Notes: generated by a model from the letters alone, not told the origin. Counted from the stretch's first letter, positions 24,552-36,339 are shown. The stretch: DNA of 64,000 nucleotides from Magnolia sinica (GCF_029962835.1 NC_080578.1:104697759-104761758), one strand, 5' to 3'. Made by a program: numbers and translations.

Positions 24552-25064
24552 GGACGCGGATTGCCCCGAGACCTGGATGTCCCTGGCGACCGGACTCTCT
24601 GAGGTCCACCACGATGTATTTGTTTTATCCACACCGTCCATTCATTTTTTCAGATCGTTTTAGGAAATTAATCCAAAAATAAGATAGATCCAAAGTTTAA
24701 GTGGACCACACCAGAGGAAACACTGGAGATTGAACACTTACCATTCAAAATTTCTTGAGGGCTACGGAAGTTTCGGATCAAATTCAAATTTGTGTTTTCC
24801 CTTCTTCCAGGTTTGTATGACGTTATGAACGTGTTGAATTGGCAAATCAACATCATGGTGGGGCCTATGAAGGCTTTAGGAGAGGGTGTCATTATCCCTA
24901 CTGTTTCTTGTGGTGTGGTCCACTTGAGCTATGGATCCGCGTCATTTTTTAGAATCAAGCTTTAAAAAATGTGGCAAGACAGATGGACGGCGTGGATAAG
25001 ACATATACATTGTAGTGAGCCCCAAAGAATCAGGTCACCAAAGGTCTTCTGGCAATCCGCGTCC
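24552..25064. mobile_element. Fold-back Mutator-type MITE, copy M1
   Basis: Ends GGACGCGGATTGCC and GGCAATCCGCGTCC. Flanks GCCGAGGGT (24543-24551) and GCCGGGGGT (25065-25073) form a 9-bp target duplication with one mismatch. The two halves are inverted copies of each other over most of the length (GTGGACCACACCA..GGAAAC against its complement), so a transcript would fold into a long hairpin. Non-coding. Confidence 0.88.
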
Positions 25065-25135
25065 GCCGGGGGTTTGTAATTTGTACGCGGCATTAGGGTG
25101 GTCCGCTCGCAGGGCCCTTGTTTTGAGGCAAGCAT

Positions 25136-25671
25136 GGGCGCGGATTAGCTACTGACTGGTTGAGTAGCAAGACGCGTTCTGAAGTGACGTCACCAAGTTC
25201 CGTGGGCCTCACCATGATGTATGTTTTGTATCCACACCTTCCATCCACTTGGAGAGATCATTTTAGGGCAATATCCAAAGAATGAGTTAAATCCAAAGCT
25301 TCAGTGGACCTCAGCACAGAAAACAGTGGGACAGTGACCCCACGGTTAAAAACTTTAGCCACAAAAGTTTTAGATCAAGCCAATATTTGTGTTTTCCCTT
25401 ATTTCATGTCTTTTTTAACTTTTGAACAGGTTGGATTTCAAATAAACATTATGGTGGGCCTTAGGACAGTTTCAATGATAGGAATCACTCTCCCCACTGT
25501 TTTCTGTGGTGGGTTCCACTACAACTTTTTATCTACCTCATTCTTTGGCTCATGCCCTAAAATGATATCTAAAAATGGATAGATGGTGTGAATACAACAC
25601 GTACATCATAGTGGGGCCCACAAAACTTGGTGACATCACTTAAGTAGCCAACTTGGTAGATAGGAGTACTC
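25136..25671. mobile_element. Fold-back MITE, copy M2 (right end eroded)
   Basis: Left end GGGCGCGGATTAGC matches the family terminus. Inner inverted arms AAGTGACGTCACCAAGTT (left) and AACTTGGTGACATCACTT (right) are clear. The right outer end no longer matches and abuts copy M3. Confidence 0.75.
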
Positions 25672-26248
25672 GGAAGCGGATTGGCTGGTGTACCTCACAC
25701 CAGCAATATAGCTGCTTTATTGATGCAGCAAGTTTTGTGAGCCCGATCATAAGATATGTGTTATATCTAAACTGCCCATCCATTTAGCGAGCTCGTCTTA
25801 AGGTTTTAGAAGAAAAATAACACAGATATAACTATCAAGTGGATCACACTGAAAAAAGCAGCCGGGGATTGAACATCTACCCTTGAAACCCTTTTTGGGG
25901 TCATAGAAGTTTCTGATCAGTACGAAAAAAATCCTCTTCATTCAGGTCTTTGTGACCTTTTAAACAAATTGGATGGAAAATAAATATTATGATAAACCTT
26001 ACAAATTTTTTAATGGTAAAAATCATTATCTCCGCTGCTATTTGTGGTCCATATGATCTCCAGAGATGGTTCAGTTTTTGAATAATACTCTAAAATAATT
26101 TCTAAAAATAGATGGAACGTATAATAAATACATCTATATCGCTTTAATCTCCCTTGAACCGTTCGTACAACTCGAGCTCGAGGAGCGTCAGTGCTCGTCC
26201 TACAGCAGCTATATAGTTTACGTGTGGTACACCAGCTAATCCGCTTCC
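25672..26248. mobile_element. Fold-back Mutator-type MITE, copy M3, with perfect 9-bp target duplication
   Basis: 577 bp. Ends GGAAGCGGATTGGCTGGTGT and ACACCAGCTAATCCGCTTCC, flanked on both sides by GGAGTACTC (25663-25671 and 26249-26257). This is the best-defined copy and sets the family's 9-bp duplication. Non-coding. Confidence 0.93.
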
Positions 26249-26257
26249 GGAGTACTC

Positions 26258-26950
26258 CACTTTGAATGGTCTATCCATCTGCCAGCTGTCCTTGTACTAA
26301 CCCTTCAATTTGTAAAACAAAGAAATTGTTATGATCAACGGTCCACATTCAACCAAAACTAGGCTTGGATTAGATAGATAGGAACTTGTGTTCCCAGGAA
26401 TTTAATTTTGGATCAATCATCAGTGGCCCACTTTACTGAACATAAATAGATAAGCAATTTTTACAAAATAAGAAAAAAAAAATCAATAATCTCCATCTGT
26501 CATGAATAAGTTGCCAGTTGCCACCATTTTGAAAATGGTGGACAGCTATCAGAGCAGCGTAACACAATAAAAAAGCCTACATGTGGCAACGATATGATAT
26601 ATAAGCATGGCCCAAAAATGTAGATTGATCATGTGATCGAGGTTGACTCTGTGTGGTCAGTGGATTGGTGATTTGCCTATTGGGTATATGGGGTCTCTGA
26701 CTTAGAGCCTAATGGACAAGACCTGAAATATATGCAGGGTAGTTTAATAGCATCAAGACCCGGATATTGCTCCGAATCTGAAGGCAGGGAAAGTGGTTTG
26801 ATTCCAGTCAGTTGTTGATCTGGCTGCCTACTTACATGGACCAAAAAAGAAGACCCAAATTTTATAAACAATGCATTGTGGATAAAACATGCAATACATT
26901 GCATTGGCGTGTTTAGTTGATCATGTGTAGTATTGAAATTAAAACCCACA
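26258..26950. other. Intergenic, nothing recognised
   Basis: Contains no supported gene. A short 12-bp inverted pair (CCACCATTTTG/CAAAATGGTGG, about 26522-26543) is the only local structure seen. Confidence 0.5.
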
Positions 26951-26954
26951 TGTT

Positions 26955-27272
26955 TAGTGCCCGTTTGGATACCACCAAATAAGTTACCTTTTCTACTTAG
27001 AGCGCAGTAGATAAGTAACTTATTTTAGGTAAGTAAGTTTGGTTTTTGATTAGTTATAAATAATTTTTTATTTAAAATTACTTAATCACTTCAGTTACTA
27101 ATTTTATCTTTTTAATTTTTCATAAGTTGCTTAATATGAGACAAAAGAGAGGAGAAGCTGATAAGTAAGTTGTTTACTAAATGTACTTATTTTCTTAGTA
27201 AGTAGAAACTAAGATAAACTATTTGTAACATAAGCAACTTCTTTTAAGAAACTTACCGTCCAAACGCCCCTA
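26955..27272. mobile_element. MITE with GTTTGGA-type ends (probably hAT)
   Basis: Ends TAGTGCCCGTTTGGATA and, inverted, TAGGGGCGTTTGGACGG, with AT-rich internal arms full of AAGTAACTTATTT/AAGTAAGTTGTTT repeats. No clean target duplication was identified. Confidence 0.65.
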
Positions 27273-27906
27273 GTGACTCGCGTGTGGTATTTAAAACATC
27301 CTTGGGGATTAAAAGGCCTGCGCAAGGATCTTCCCAGGTACAGATTCAATGAAGAACGGTGGGGTCATGTCTTAAGGGATTAGACCACGTCGCTGTGAAA
27401 CACAGCAGCTGAGAGAGGACGTGCCGTAATGTGATCTGACAGAGTATATAAGTGAGGAGTACACCAGGGTGCTTGATATATCCATGCTGTAGGAAGTCAG
27501 CAAAATGAACTTGTAACTTTTGGAGAACTGTGCTCTTTGGTAGACTAGATGATTTTTACATCGATAATGAAAGGGGACAGTGGAAAAAATAATTAAAAAA
27601 AATAGAAACAAACAAAAATTTGAAAAATAAAGCATGTAAGAGATGCACATGGTCCAATATCAAATTGGTGGAATGGTCTAATCAATGTTTTTTTTTGGGA
27701 CATGCTCCATCTAAGGCAGGCCAATGATGTGACACCGTGGATTAACTTATATACATGCATGTATGGAACAATAAACAAATACATGTTGATTAAGCATGGT
27801 GCAATTTTATATTGTTGCAGCAGGCGCATGGTTAAAAGAGGAGCACCAGCTTCTTCCGCAAGTGATTCCTGAATCTAGCTATTAGGAGAGAAAATCACTG
27901 AAAATA

Positions 27907-27908
<2 letters not shown>
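27273..27908. other. Intergenic, nothing recognised
   Basis: No supported ORF (the 92- and 78-residue minus ORFs lack motifs). Confidence 0.5.

Positions 27909-27972
<64 letters not shown>
27909..27972. repeat. (AT)n microsatellite, about 32 units
   Basis: Uninterrupted AT dinucleotide run of about 64 bp. Confidence 0.97.
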
Positions 27973-27974
<2 letters not shown>

Positions 27975-28364
27975 CTTACTGCATTTCTAATGGCCTATAT
28001 GAGAAAAGGAAGCCTTACACTTCTAGTCCGGCTTAAAATAGAAAACTGTCTTAAATTACTAAAACGAAACATTAGATTGATATTACTCCCAAAACCTTAA
28101 TACTACCAAGAATGCAACTTACTAAAAGCAACAAATGACAATTTGAAATTTTATTTTAACTCAATTTTTTATTTACAAAAAATACTATTGAACTCTATAA
28201 CGCTAAATGAGGGCCAGGGCATGCAATTCCCTGTAGCTTTTTAATAACGTATTATATTTATGAGGTGGCTAAAAAGCCAGAAGAGCCATAGGGTCCACCT
28301 GAAGTTATGGGTTGGGTGCTGACCCTAACACTAAGACAACCTTCTCGTGTCAAAGCTCGGATTC

Positions 28365-28712
28365 ACTATGATGTATGTGCTTTGTCCATGCCATCCATCT
28401 ATTTTTTGAGCTCATTTTGGAGTAGATGGCTTAATGGTAAAGCTTAAGTGGACCACAACATAGGAAACCCTTCAAGTGCCTAACAATGTGTATTTGTTAT
28501 CCAACTTGTTCATAAAGTCACATGTACAAGATGAAGGGAAAACACAAATATCAGTTGATCCAAAACTTTTAAGATCTCCATTGTTTCCTGTGGTGTGGTT
28601 CACTTAAGCTTCAAATATGCTTCGATTTTGGGATCATGCCCTTAAGTGAGCTGGCAATACAGATGAACAGTGTGGATAAAACGCATACATCTCTATGGGC
28701 CCCACAGATACA
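28365..28712. mobile_element. Fold-back MITE, copy M4 (core)
   Basis: Core from ACTATGATGTATGTGCTTTG to ACGCATACATCTC..GGGCCCCAC, with the family's AAGTGGACCACAACA and TGTGGTGTGGTTCACTTAAG arms. The right terminus seems to continue after copy M5 (GTCACCGCGCAGTCCGCGTA, about 29264-29283), which would make M5 an insertion into M4. Confidence 0.75.
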
Positions 28713-28720
28713 TGATGTTG

Positions 28721-29253
28721 GGAAACGGATTGGCTACTCCCCCTGCCACTGGCCGCTGGTGGTTGGTGCTCCGTGGACTCCACCATGATGCATGTGTTTC
28801 ATTCATGTTGTTCATCCATTTTTTACAGATCATTTTAGGGCTTGGTCCAAAAATGGATGTGATATAAATCTCAAGTGGACTACACCACATGAAAACAATA
28901 GTGATTTAATATCCACCATTAAAATCCTCAAAGGCCCACTGTGCTGTTTATTTGAAATCCAATCTGTTAATTAGGTCATACCAACCTAGATCAAGGGAAA
29001 AAACAAAGATCAGTTTGATCCAAAACTTTTATAGCTTTCAAAAAGTTTTTAATGGTCTACGTTCATTTAACACTGTTTCTTATAATGTAGTCCACTTGAG
29101 ATTGGGATATACCTCATTTTTTGTCTCATACTATAAAATAATCTGAAAAAATAAATGAACGGCATGGATGAAACACATACATCATGGTGGGGCCCACAGA
29201 GCACCGACCATCAGCCATTGGCTGGTGGCAGGGAGAGTAGCTAATCGGTTTCC
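28721..29253. mobile_element. Fold-back Mutator-type MITE, copy M5
   Basis: 533 bp. Ends GGAAACGGATTGGCTACTCC and GAGTAGCTAATCGGTTTCC, flanked by ATGATGTTG and GTGATGTTG (9 bp, one mismatch). The halves are inverted copies (TCTCAAGTGGACTACA against TGTAGTCCACTTGAGA). Confidence 0.88.
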
Positions 29254-29283
29254 GTGATGTTGGGTCACCGCGCAGTCCGCGTA

Positions 29284-30069
29284 CGTCATTGATGTTTAAA
29301 AATCTTAACTAATGTTGGAGCACGCGTTTTGGTTGGTTGGTTTTTAAAACAACGAAACGCCATCTCTCTCCCAAACAAAGTCTTCTTTTTTGAGCAGGAA
29401 AAGCGGAGTAGGTTGATTGACGCAACCCATCAAACCCCACCCCCCAAGTCACGTTATTTGAACGGCTATTACGGCCTCAAGTAATGTGAACACTGTTAGG
29501 TCCAATTTGATTAGGGATCCCGACCATTGATCTCAAAGAACTCTCAATGGATGGATGATGCCTGAAATTTTCCCTCCATCAGATGATTCTAACCCTTGGA
29601 TCCATGTCCCCTGAAAATGAACAGAAATGGTCCATCCTAGATCTATGGGATAGAATCGTTCAATGCTGAATTATATTTGGGATCCAGAGTGGAGAATTGA
29701 ATCAACGGTGTAGATTGACAGACCATGAGGCTCAAATGAGGAAATGAACGGCATCAGGACATTATTCATTGAGACCTCATAATCCGTCGGATGTGAGGCA
29801 CATTGCCGGGGAAGAAACGAAGAAACCGTCTTTAAAACCACAAGCACGAGAAACTGTTGCTTGGAGGCTTGCCAATTACAAAGCGTCTACATCCGTCCAA
29901 TCTATGCGAGCGTATAACATCTACGCCCTACATTGGGGGTGACGCAGGGTTAGATGTGATGAGGTTGATTTCGTCAGCGGAATGTTTGCAAACCCTACAC
30001 GCTGGCAAAGCTGGGCATAGATGCTGAAGACGACGTCTCCAAATTCACGAGCATCTCTAGACTCCGTAC
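29284..30069. other. Intergenic, nothing recognised
   Basis: About 0.8 kb without a supported ORF or repeat ends; it may be old LTR-internal or host spacer DNA. Confidence 0.5.
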
Positions 30070-30555
30070 CAAACCTAAGAAGTTAATCAAACTCTTTACT
30101 TAAAATTTCTAAAATACGTGACTTACTATAAATAATAAATTAAGTATTTATAAATAGTAAACTTATTATTTACAGATGATCATGATTTGTATTAGACTTC
30201 AAAGTTTATATCTCCGGGTCTAATTTGGCCTAATCACATTATTCTCTTAATATATTAAGCCTTTATATATTGGACACGACTCCTAAAGCTTAAACGATCA
30301 AGAGTTATGGCTTAATAAAAACTTATTATAAATAGTAAAAACAAAATTAAAATAAACTTTCAACCATTGATGTGATGAAATCCGGCAAATTTGGCATAAC
30401 CAACTTAGTGTAGCCGAGTTGAGTGGCCAAAGTAATTTCTCCTACCCAAAATCGTCTACGTACATTGAATAACTCATTCCAATTCGTGATATATGACTAC
30501 TTTAGGTACCGGTCCCAATCACTTCTGCCTCCGTCATACGACCTGCTCCACATCA
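30070..30555 (-). repeat. LTR fragment of the TGATGTAGAG family, minus strand
   Basis: Minus strand from 30555 begins TGATGTGGAGCAGGTCGTAT and runs parallel to the solo LTR at 34070: shared GAAGTGAT..GACCG, ATGAGTTAT, GATTTTGGGTAGGA, TACTTT.GCCA and TTTTACTATTTATA blocks. The 3' side is degraded. Confidence 0.75.
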
Positions 30556-31094
30556 GGTGGCCCTTCCACTTTTAATTCCCTGACCTAGAACATACAGCTA
30601 GTTTACATCTAAGCCGTCTGGATTTTTGGAGCATGTTTCATTAACGACGTGGCTCACGGATTAATGCTCCGGATCAGCCTAATGCGGTCCCCACTTGTAG
30701 CAAGACCAGGACCCATTCATATACTCTGTCCACCGATCATATGACTCGAACACTTGCACGGCGCTACCCGCATCGCACCTGCAAGATAGGAGACGATAAT
30801 CAGGTGAGCCCCACCATGCATATGTTCATATGGACGGATCGCAACCAAAATATTCGAGAGAAAAAGATGGAAAGTTGAGAATAATTGTTGACGAATGGCC
30901 CACATTTCAACGGCCTAACCTGCCTGATTTTGGAACATGGTTGCTTCCACGGTAGAAGTAGGTGGACCCACCTGATGAGTTGTCTGGACACGTGCGTGCT
31001 AGCAAGAGTAAACCCGTTTTCGTTTTTATTAAAAGCTGAAAGCTTGCACAAAAGGAACTCCTGTGTTAGATTTTTACAATCTAAAAGTTACCGG
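30556..31094. other. Intergenic, nothing recognised
   Basis: No supported gene. Short ORFs on both strands overlap one another without family motifs. Confidence 0.5.
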
Positions 31095-31345
31095 TAGCTT
31101 TTCAAAACCACACATGGACACAGTTTCATGGCAATCAAGACCGTCCAAATTTCTCACCCAACTTTGGATGGACATAATTATAAAATGATTTCACTGCTTT
31201 ACTTTTAGCTATCCATTTGATAGACATTAATTGGATGGTTATGATTGCTGGATAAGTATGATTTTAGATATGTTTTCCAATTCTCAGTAGGACCCACAAT
31301 TTGAATGGTCTGGATGGGTTTATTTAAATCAGCGCCGCATGTGAG
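31095..31345. repeat. MITE-like repeat family B, copy 2
   Basis: Counterpart of 24242-24510: TGGCAATCAAGACCGTCC, TTGGATGGTTATGATT and GACCCACAATTTGAATGG in the same order and spacing. Confidence 0.6.
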
Positions 31346-32199
31346 AAGGATTAGTCACCACCAATATTTAAATTGTCCAAGGACTAACACAGGAGTCTGA
31401 CGGCTAGAAGAAGAAGACCTTGCCTGGAGACGACTGGCAGAACAGAAAATGTCATTTTCTTTCTGGAAAGCCTACTCACACGAAATTTCCACTCGCTTTT
31501 TAAAACGAGGTTGCTTCTGCTTATTTATTTTTTGGACATCGCTTGTACATCACGTGTTCATATTGTAACGAACACCTCTTGGACTCGCTCGACTCATTTA
31601 CATAGTGCGTTGCTTCGCACGTGGTAACGAGGTATGCGTGTGAGAGATCAGAACCGTTCACCAGGCAGTCCAACAACATGAAATCAGGCCACTTGATCAT
31701 TATGTAGGTTACACGTGTAAAAAGAGAAGAACGATTATAGTAATAGACCGACGATTGAAATTCTCTGTAAGTGTGTGGCCCATATGATGATCATATTTTC
31801 ATCGGTTTAGATCCAATTGAATTGATAGAGTGAGGAGCTTCTGACCAGCCGTTCCGATCCTACACTCCTGTGACTCCATTCCACGTGCGAGATGAATGCA
31901 AGTTGCAGTCTTCGCAAGCATACTCGATCGCTTGAGGTGTGTGACACGTGCACGCTTAATGTAGAGATTTTCTTTCTCTTTAACTAATCTTACATTTCTT
32001 TAGAAGTGCGGCCCACGGATGTGTGAAGTGGTCTGATGAATGACGGAGATACAACACAGATGTGCCTTGTTGGCATGTGTCCCATTCATTTCATGGGAAC
32101 CGTTCGGCTCCTGTTTAATTAAGCAATTGCACGTAGTCAATGGTGAGTAAGTAATAATTACTTTTATATTTTTTTGGAAATATAGACTATGGTGTTTAC
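31346..32199. other. Intergenic, nothing recognised
   Basis: No supported gene or complete repeat in this 0.85 kb. Confidence 0.5.
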
Positions 32200-32470
32200 C
32201 AAAATCCTATTGCCCCGTGACATTTGTGTTATATTCAATTTATTCATTTTTTCTAAATTATTTGAAGATATGAGCCAAAAAATACGGCTGATCAAAAATT
32301 TAAGTAACCTACAATGAGATTAATTGCTTCTATTGTTGAACCTATTGTTATTTGTAGTGTGGTCCGCTTAATCTTTGAATTGGCTAGCTAATTTTTGAGC
32401 ACATGTTTAAAATGATTTAAAAAGATAAATGAATAGTGTGGATATAATACATATGTTATGTGGGCCATTA
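32200..32470. mobile_element. Fold-back MITE, copy M6 (partial)
   Basis: Degraded core with TTGTAGTGTGGTCCGCTTAA, TTTGAATTGGC and GTGTGGATATAATACATATG, matching the right half of the family. The left half is poor. Confidence 0.6.
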
Positions 32471-32507
32471 AAAGTTATACAATTTTTAAGATGGAAGTGA
32501 TAAAAAT

Positions 32508-33077
32508 TAGAGCGCGGTACATGAGTCGAGCTTGGCACAACTCGGCTCAGCTCGGCCACTAACTGACCCCAGCTCGAACTCGGCTTGACTGGGTCCTCGA
32601 GCTTGATTGACCAGCTCGGATCGGTTCAATCAGCACCTTGGGCTAGTTTGAGCCGAGTTCGATCCAAGATTGAGTCAGTGCGGCGTTTTCTCAAACACAT
32701 GGAATGCACCTTGAATTTCTCACACAATGTAAAACAGCAGCAACAGTTTACATGTATTTCATCAAACACTCAGTATCCAACATCAAAATCAACATACAAA
32801 GGCATTTGTTTTATACCCATACTTTCCTCGCCACCAGCCGACACGTTGTGGAGTCATTTCATCAAACACTTCGTGTGCAACATCAATATTGAAATAGCTA
32901 AGTCACCGAACTAGTTTGATCCGAGCTCGGACAAGCTTGAACTGGGCTCGAAACTTTTTCGAGCTGCTAAAATCAGCTCGACTCAGCTCAAACTCAACTT
33001 CGAACCATGTCGAATCGAGTTTTTTCGAGTCAAGTCGAGCGAGTTAGCCGTACTAACCTGGTTAGTGTATAGCTCTA
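32508..33077. mobile_element. hAT-type MITE with perfect 8-bp target duplication, 570 bp
   Basis: Ends TAGAGCGCGGTACATGAG and, inverted, TAGAGCTATACACTAACC. Flanked by ATAAAAAT on both sides (32500-32507 and 33078-33085). Subterminal parts are packed with CAGCTCGG/CGAGCTCGG/TCGAGT motifs. Non-coding, related to 23229-23813. Its TAGAGC ends match the left end of the hAT element at 46156. Confidence 0.9.
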
Positions 33078-33169
33078 ATAAAAATCTTCATTTTACTTTT
33101 ACTACCACTTATCACCATTTACCTCCAATCAAACCAGCCTCACAACACAGTATGAGCTAGGATAGGCAC

Positions 33170-33610
33170 GAAACTTCACAGAGTACACCAAGGTGTATTG
33201 CCCTTAATTTTGTGGGACCAACGGTAAAGTTTGTATTATATCAAATTTATTTATTAGTTTCTCAGCTCATTTTATGACATGAACCCAAACATAAGTGAGA
33301 TCTATAGCTTAAGTGGGCCACACCATAGAAAACAATGGCAATGGAAATGCTCACTATTAAAACCTCATTGAAGCCTAATATAGGGTTTATATGCCATTCA
33401 ACAAGTTCGTATGGTGATTCCCAGATATTCGAAGGGAAAAGAACAAATATAAGCCTGATCCAAAACTCTCTTAGCTTCCAAGAAAGTACCAATGGTGGGT
33501 GCTTAATCTCCACTATTTTTTGTATTGTAGCACACTTAGAGTTTTGGATCTCCTTCGTGTTTGGGCTCTTAACATAGAATTAGCTAGCGGAATGGACGGA
33601 TGTAGTTGAT
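33170..33610. mobile_element. Fold-back MITE, copy M7
   Basis: Core with CTCAGCTCATTTTATGACAT, AAGTGGGCCACACCATAG and, inverted, TGTATTGTAGCACACTTAG and GAATGGACGGATGTAG. Outer ends not resolved. Confidence 0.7.
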
Positions 33611-33871
33611 ATGATAAAAAAATATCAAGGTAACCAAACAGAGCTTGGGATTAGTGGGGATTCCTGTGTTGACAGGTAGCAACCATTCGTGGTTGCTTTC
33701 GCAAACCGATTGATTGAAAATCATTGGCTCTGAAGTAGACATATTTTGTTGAACTTGGTTCATTAAATGCTCATAAAGTGGCAAGTCATGGTCATACTTT
33801 CAGTGTAATCTCTGGCTTATAATCCATCTATCTAAAGATGGGCCATGCCATTCGTGCATTTGGCCTTGATG

Positions 33872-35137
33872 AGAAAGCATAATCCGTTCAACCCACGAAA
33901 CAGATCGACCTGATTTTTATTATTATTATTATTTCTTTTTTTGCCCAGTGATCAACGGTTCGAATGCCCAACGGCACATAAATTTGGTTAATTGAGATGG
34001 ATGTGGACATATCCCAAGAGAGAGAGAGAAAGTGTGTGCGTGGATGTGTACATTTTCACTTTTATTTATTGATGTAGAGCGGGTCGTGGACAATTTCATG
34101 GCCAAGATGGATCATAAAAGGCCCGGTCAACGACGAAAGTGATCCGGACCGTCGGACCTTAGATCGGGCGTATCTCGCAATCCGGAATGAGTTATCTAAT
34201 GTAAGATATATGATTTTGGGGTAGAACGAGCTACTTTAGCCAACCAACCTGGCTATGCCGAGTTCTGCAACCCAGAATTGCGAAAACCCCTGGATCGACG
34301 ACCATTTTTCTGTTTTAATTTCGTTTTTACTATAAATAATAAGTTTCAGTTTAATTATAACTATTCATCCGTCAGGCTTTAGGAGTTGCACCAAATGTGA
34401 AAAGAGCTTAAAATAATTAGGAGAACGGTTTGGTGAAGCCAAATAGGACACTTACTATTTTTGGCCGAAAACCTTGTACACTAGTAGCAATCACGACCGT
34501 CTATAAATAGTAAGTTTACTATTTATAGTAAGTCGCGAATTCTAGGAGTTTCAGTTGTAGTTTAATTCTAATTTCTTTCTCATTGCTTGGTATCCCTATT
34601 TAAAGGGTTGTGAACTTATTTTTATTCATTCATTAATCAATTTCGAATTTATTAGAATTTATTTATATTTTGTGCTTTCTTTCCTCGTGGATTCGGGAAG
34701 TCTCTGTGAGGAGTCAAAAGAAGTTTCGTGGATTCGGAATAGTTATCCTCTTGAGGAAGACGGTGATCGACCTCACGTCCTCTCCTACGTCATTTATTTA
34801 TTTAAAATAATTATTGGGTACTATCACGACATCTAGTCACAATTAAATCATAACCGTTTAAAGTAGTACTCGTAAGAAAGCATAATCCGTTCAACCCACG
34901 AAATGGATCGACCTGATTTTATTTATTTATTTATTTTATTTTTACCCAGTGATCAATGGTTTGGATGCCCAACGGCACATAAATTTGGTTAATTGAGATG
35001 GATGTGGACATATCCCAAGAGAGAGAGTGTGTGGTTGTGTACATATTCACTTTTTATTTATTTATTTAAAATAATTCTTGGGCATCTCCACATCTGACCA
35101 CAATTAAATCATAACCGTTTAAAGTAGTACTCATAAG
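33872..35137. repeat. Tandem duplication of about 270 bp, first copy split by a solo LTR
   Basis: Unit 1 is 33872-34069 plus 34793-34871; unit 2 is about 34874-35137. Both start AAGCATAATCCGTTCAACCC and end CCGTTTAAAGTAGTACTC. The solo LTR at 34070-34792 is present only in unit 1, so it went in after the duplication. Confidence 0.85.
34070..34792 (+). mobile_element. Solo LTR, TGATGTAGAG family, with 5-bp target duplication
   Basis: 723 bp from TGATGTAGAGCGGG to CTCCTACGTCA, flanked by TTTAT on both sides (34065-34069 and 34793-34797). U5 holds CTCGTGGATTCGGGAAGTCT and GAGGAAGACGGTGATCGACC, typical of a plant LTR family. No internal region remains, consistent with LTR-LTR recombination. The family is probably Ty3/gypsy, by inference. 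Confidence 0.9.
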
Positions 35138-35184
35138 ATTTATAACTAATATAAAATGATCCACACTTTATTCTTAGATTCTCG

Positions 35185-35199
35185 TGTGTGTGTGTGTGC

Positions 35200-35238
<39 letters not shown>
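35185..35238. repeat. (GT)n then (AG)n microsatellites
   Basis: GT run at about 35185-35198 followed by an AG run at about 35202-35238. Confidence 0.95.
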
Positions 35239-35241
<3 letters not shown>

Positions 35242-35392
35242 AAATGGAACACTTATAATAATATTTTAAAATTCAAATAATTCAAAGTTCGAAACGGAAG
35301 TTATCTAGCTAGAGGATGAGGCATTGATACATTAATATGCCCCTGCAAGCTCAAAGGGCGTTCAAAAATGTCAAGCTTGGATTGTAACAACT

Positions 35393-36055
35393 GAAATTAT
35401 ATACAACTCAAGCCTTCGGTGAAAACACTAGTGATCTGATTAAAAGTGCCAACAGACCGAACCATAACATCCCCACGAGATACCTTTTTGCAAATAAAAT
35501 GGTAGTCCACTTCTACATATTTTGTATGGCCATGATAAACAGGTTTGGATGCAAGAGATATAGCACTTTTAATGTCACAAAATATGAGAGGATGATCCAT
35601 AAGATACAAAGATAAATGACTCAAAAGCATCCGAAGCCAAAATAGCTACAGCAGTATGAGCAAGTGAACAATACTCAAATTATGTGCTAGATCTTGAAAT
35701 TGTAAGTTGTTTTTTAGCCTGTTAGGAAATAAGATTATTACCAAGAAAAATAGCAAAACCCGATATGTATTTACGATCATCTGGATCACTAGTCCAATCA
35801 GCATCAGAATAAGTACGAAGAGTAAGGGAACCTTTTCAAAAATGAAGACCGTGTGTTACTGTGCTTTTGAGAAAGGAAAGAATATGCTCATTTGCTAACT
35901 AGTGGGTTGTACGAGGAGCATACATAAATTAACATACCTGATCAACAGCAAAGGCAATATTTGACCTGCTGATAGTTACATATTGCAAAGCTCCGGTAAT
36001 GCTTTGATATTCATGAAGATCGGAAAGGAGATCACCATCATATAGTAGTGGGTTG
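35393..36055 (-). mobile_element. Ty1/copia fragment: RT end and RNase H, minus strand
   Basis: Minus strand encodes RNase H text (HPLIFCDIKSAISLASKPV, then HTKYVEVDYHFI). Further right are RT/RNase H border motifs (YSDADWTSDPDDRK; DLHEYQSITGALQYVTISR). It is truncated and broken, and its left side (about 35140-35392) is AT-rich with no LTR recognised. Confidence 0.8.
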
Positions 36056-36059
36056 GGTG

Positions 36060-36339
36060 GTATTTATACTAAAAGTTACTATAAATAGTAAAAATAAAAT
36101 TAAAATAGGAATTCGACTGTCAATCTAATAGTATTTCACAAATTTTATGTGGGCAACCCAGTGTAGCGGGTTGGGTGGCTAAAGTAGGTCGTCCTACCCT
36201 AAAATCATATATGGTACATCCGATAGCTCATTCTAGTTTACAAGATACGTCCGTTTTAATTTTTGATGGTCTGGATCACTTCTGTCGTCAACAAGGCCTT
36301 ACCTTGTCCATGAAACTATCTGCGACCCACTCTACATCA
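36060..36339 (-). repeat. Truncated LTR of the TGATGTAGAG family, minus strand
   Basis: Minus strand from 36339 begins TGATGTAGAGTGGGTCGCAG and follows the solo LTR at 34070 for about 280 bp (GAAGTGATCCAGACC, ATGAGCTATC, ATTTTAGGGTAGGACGA, ACTATTTATAGTAA), then stops beside the copia fragment. Confidence 0.8.

Noticed and set aside
27909-27972. AT run as a promoter or origin
   Set aside because: It is an ordinary dinucleotide microsatellite.
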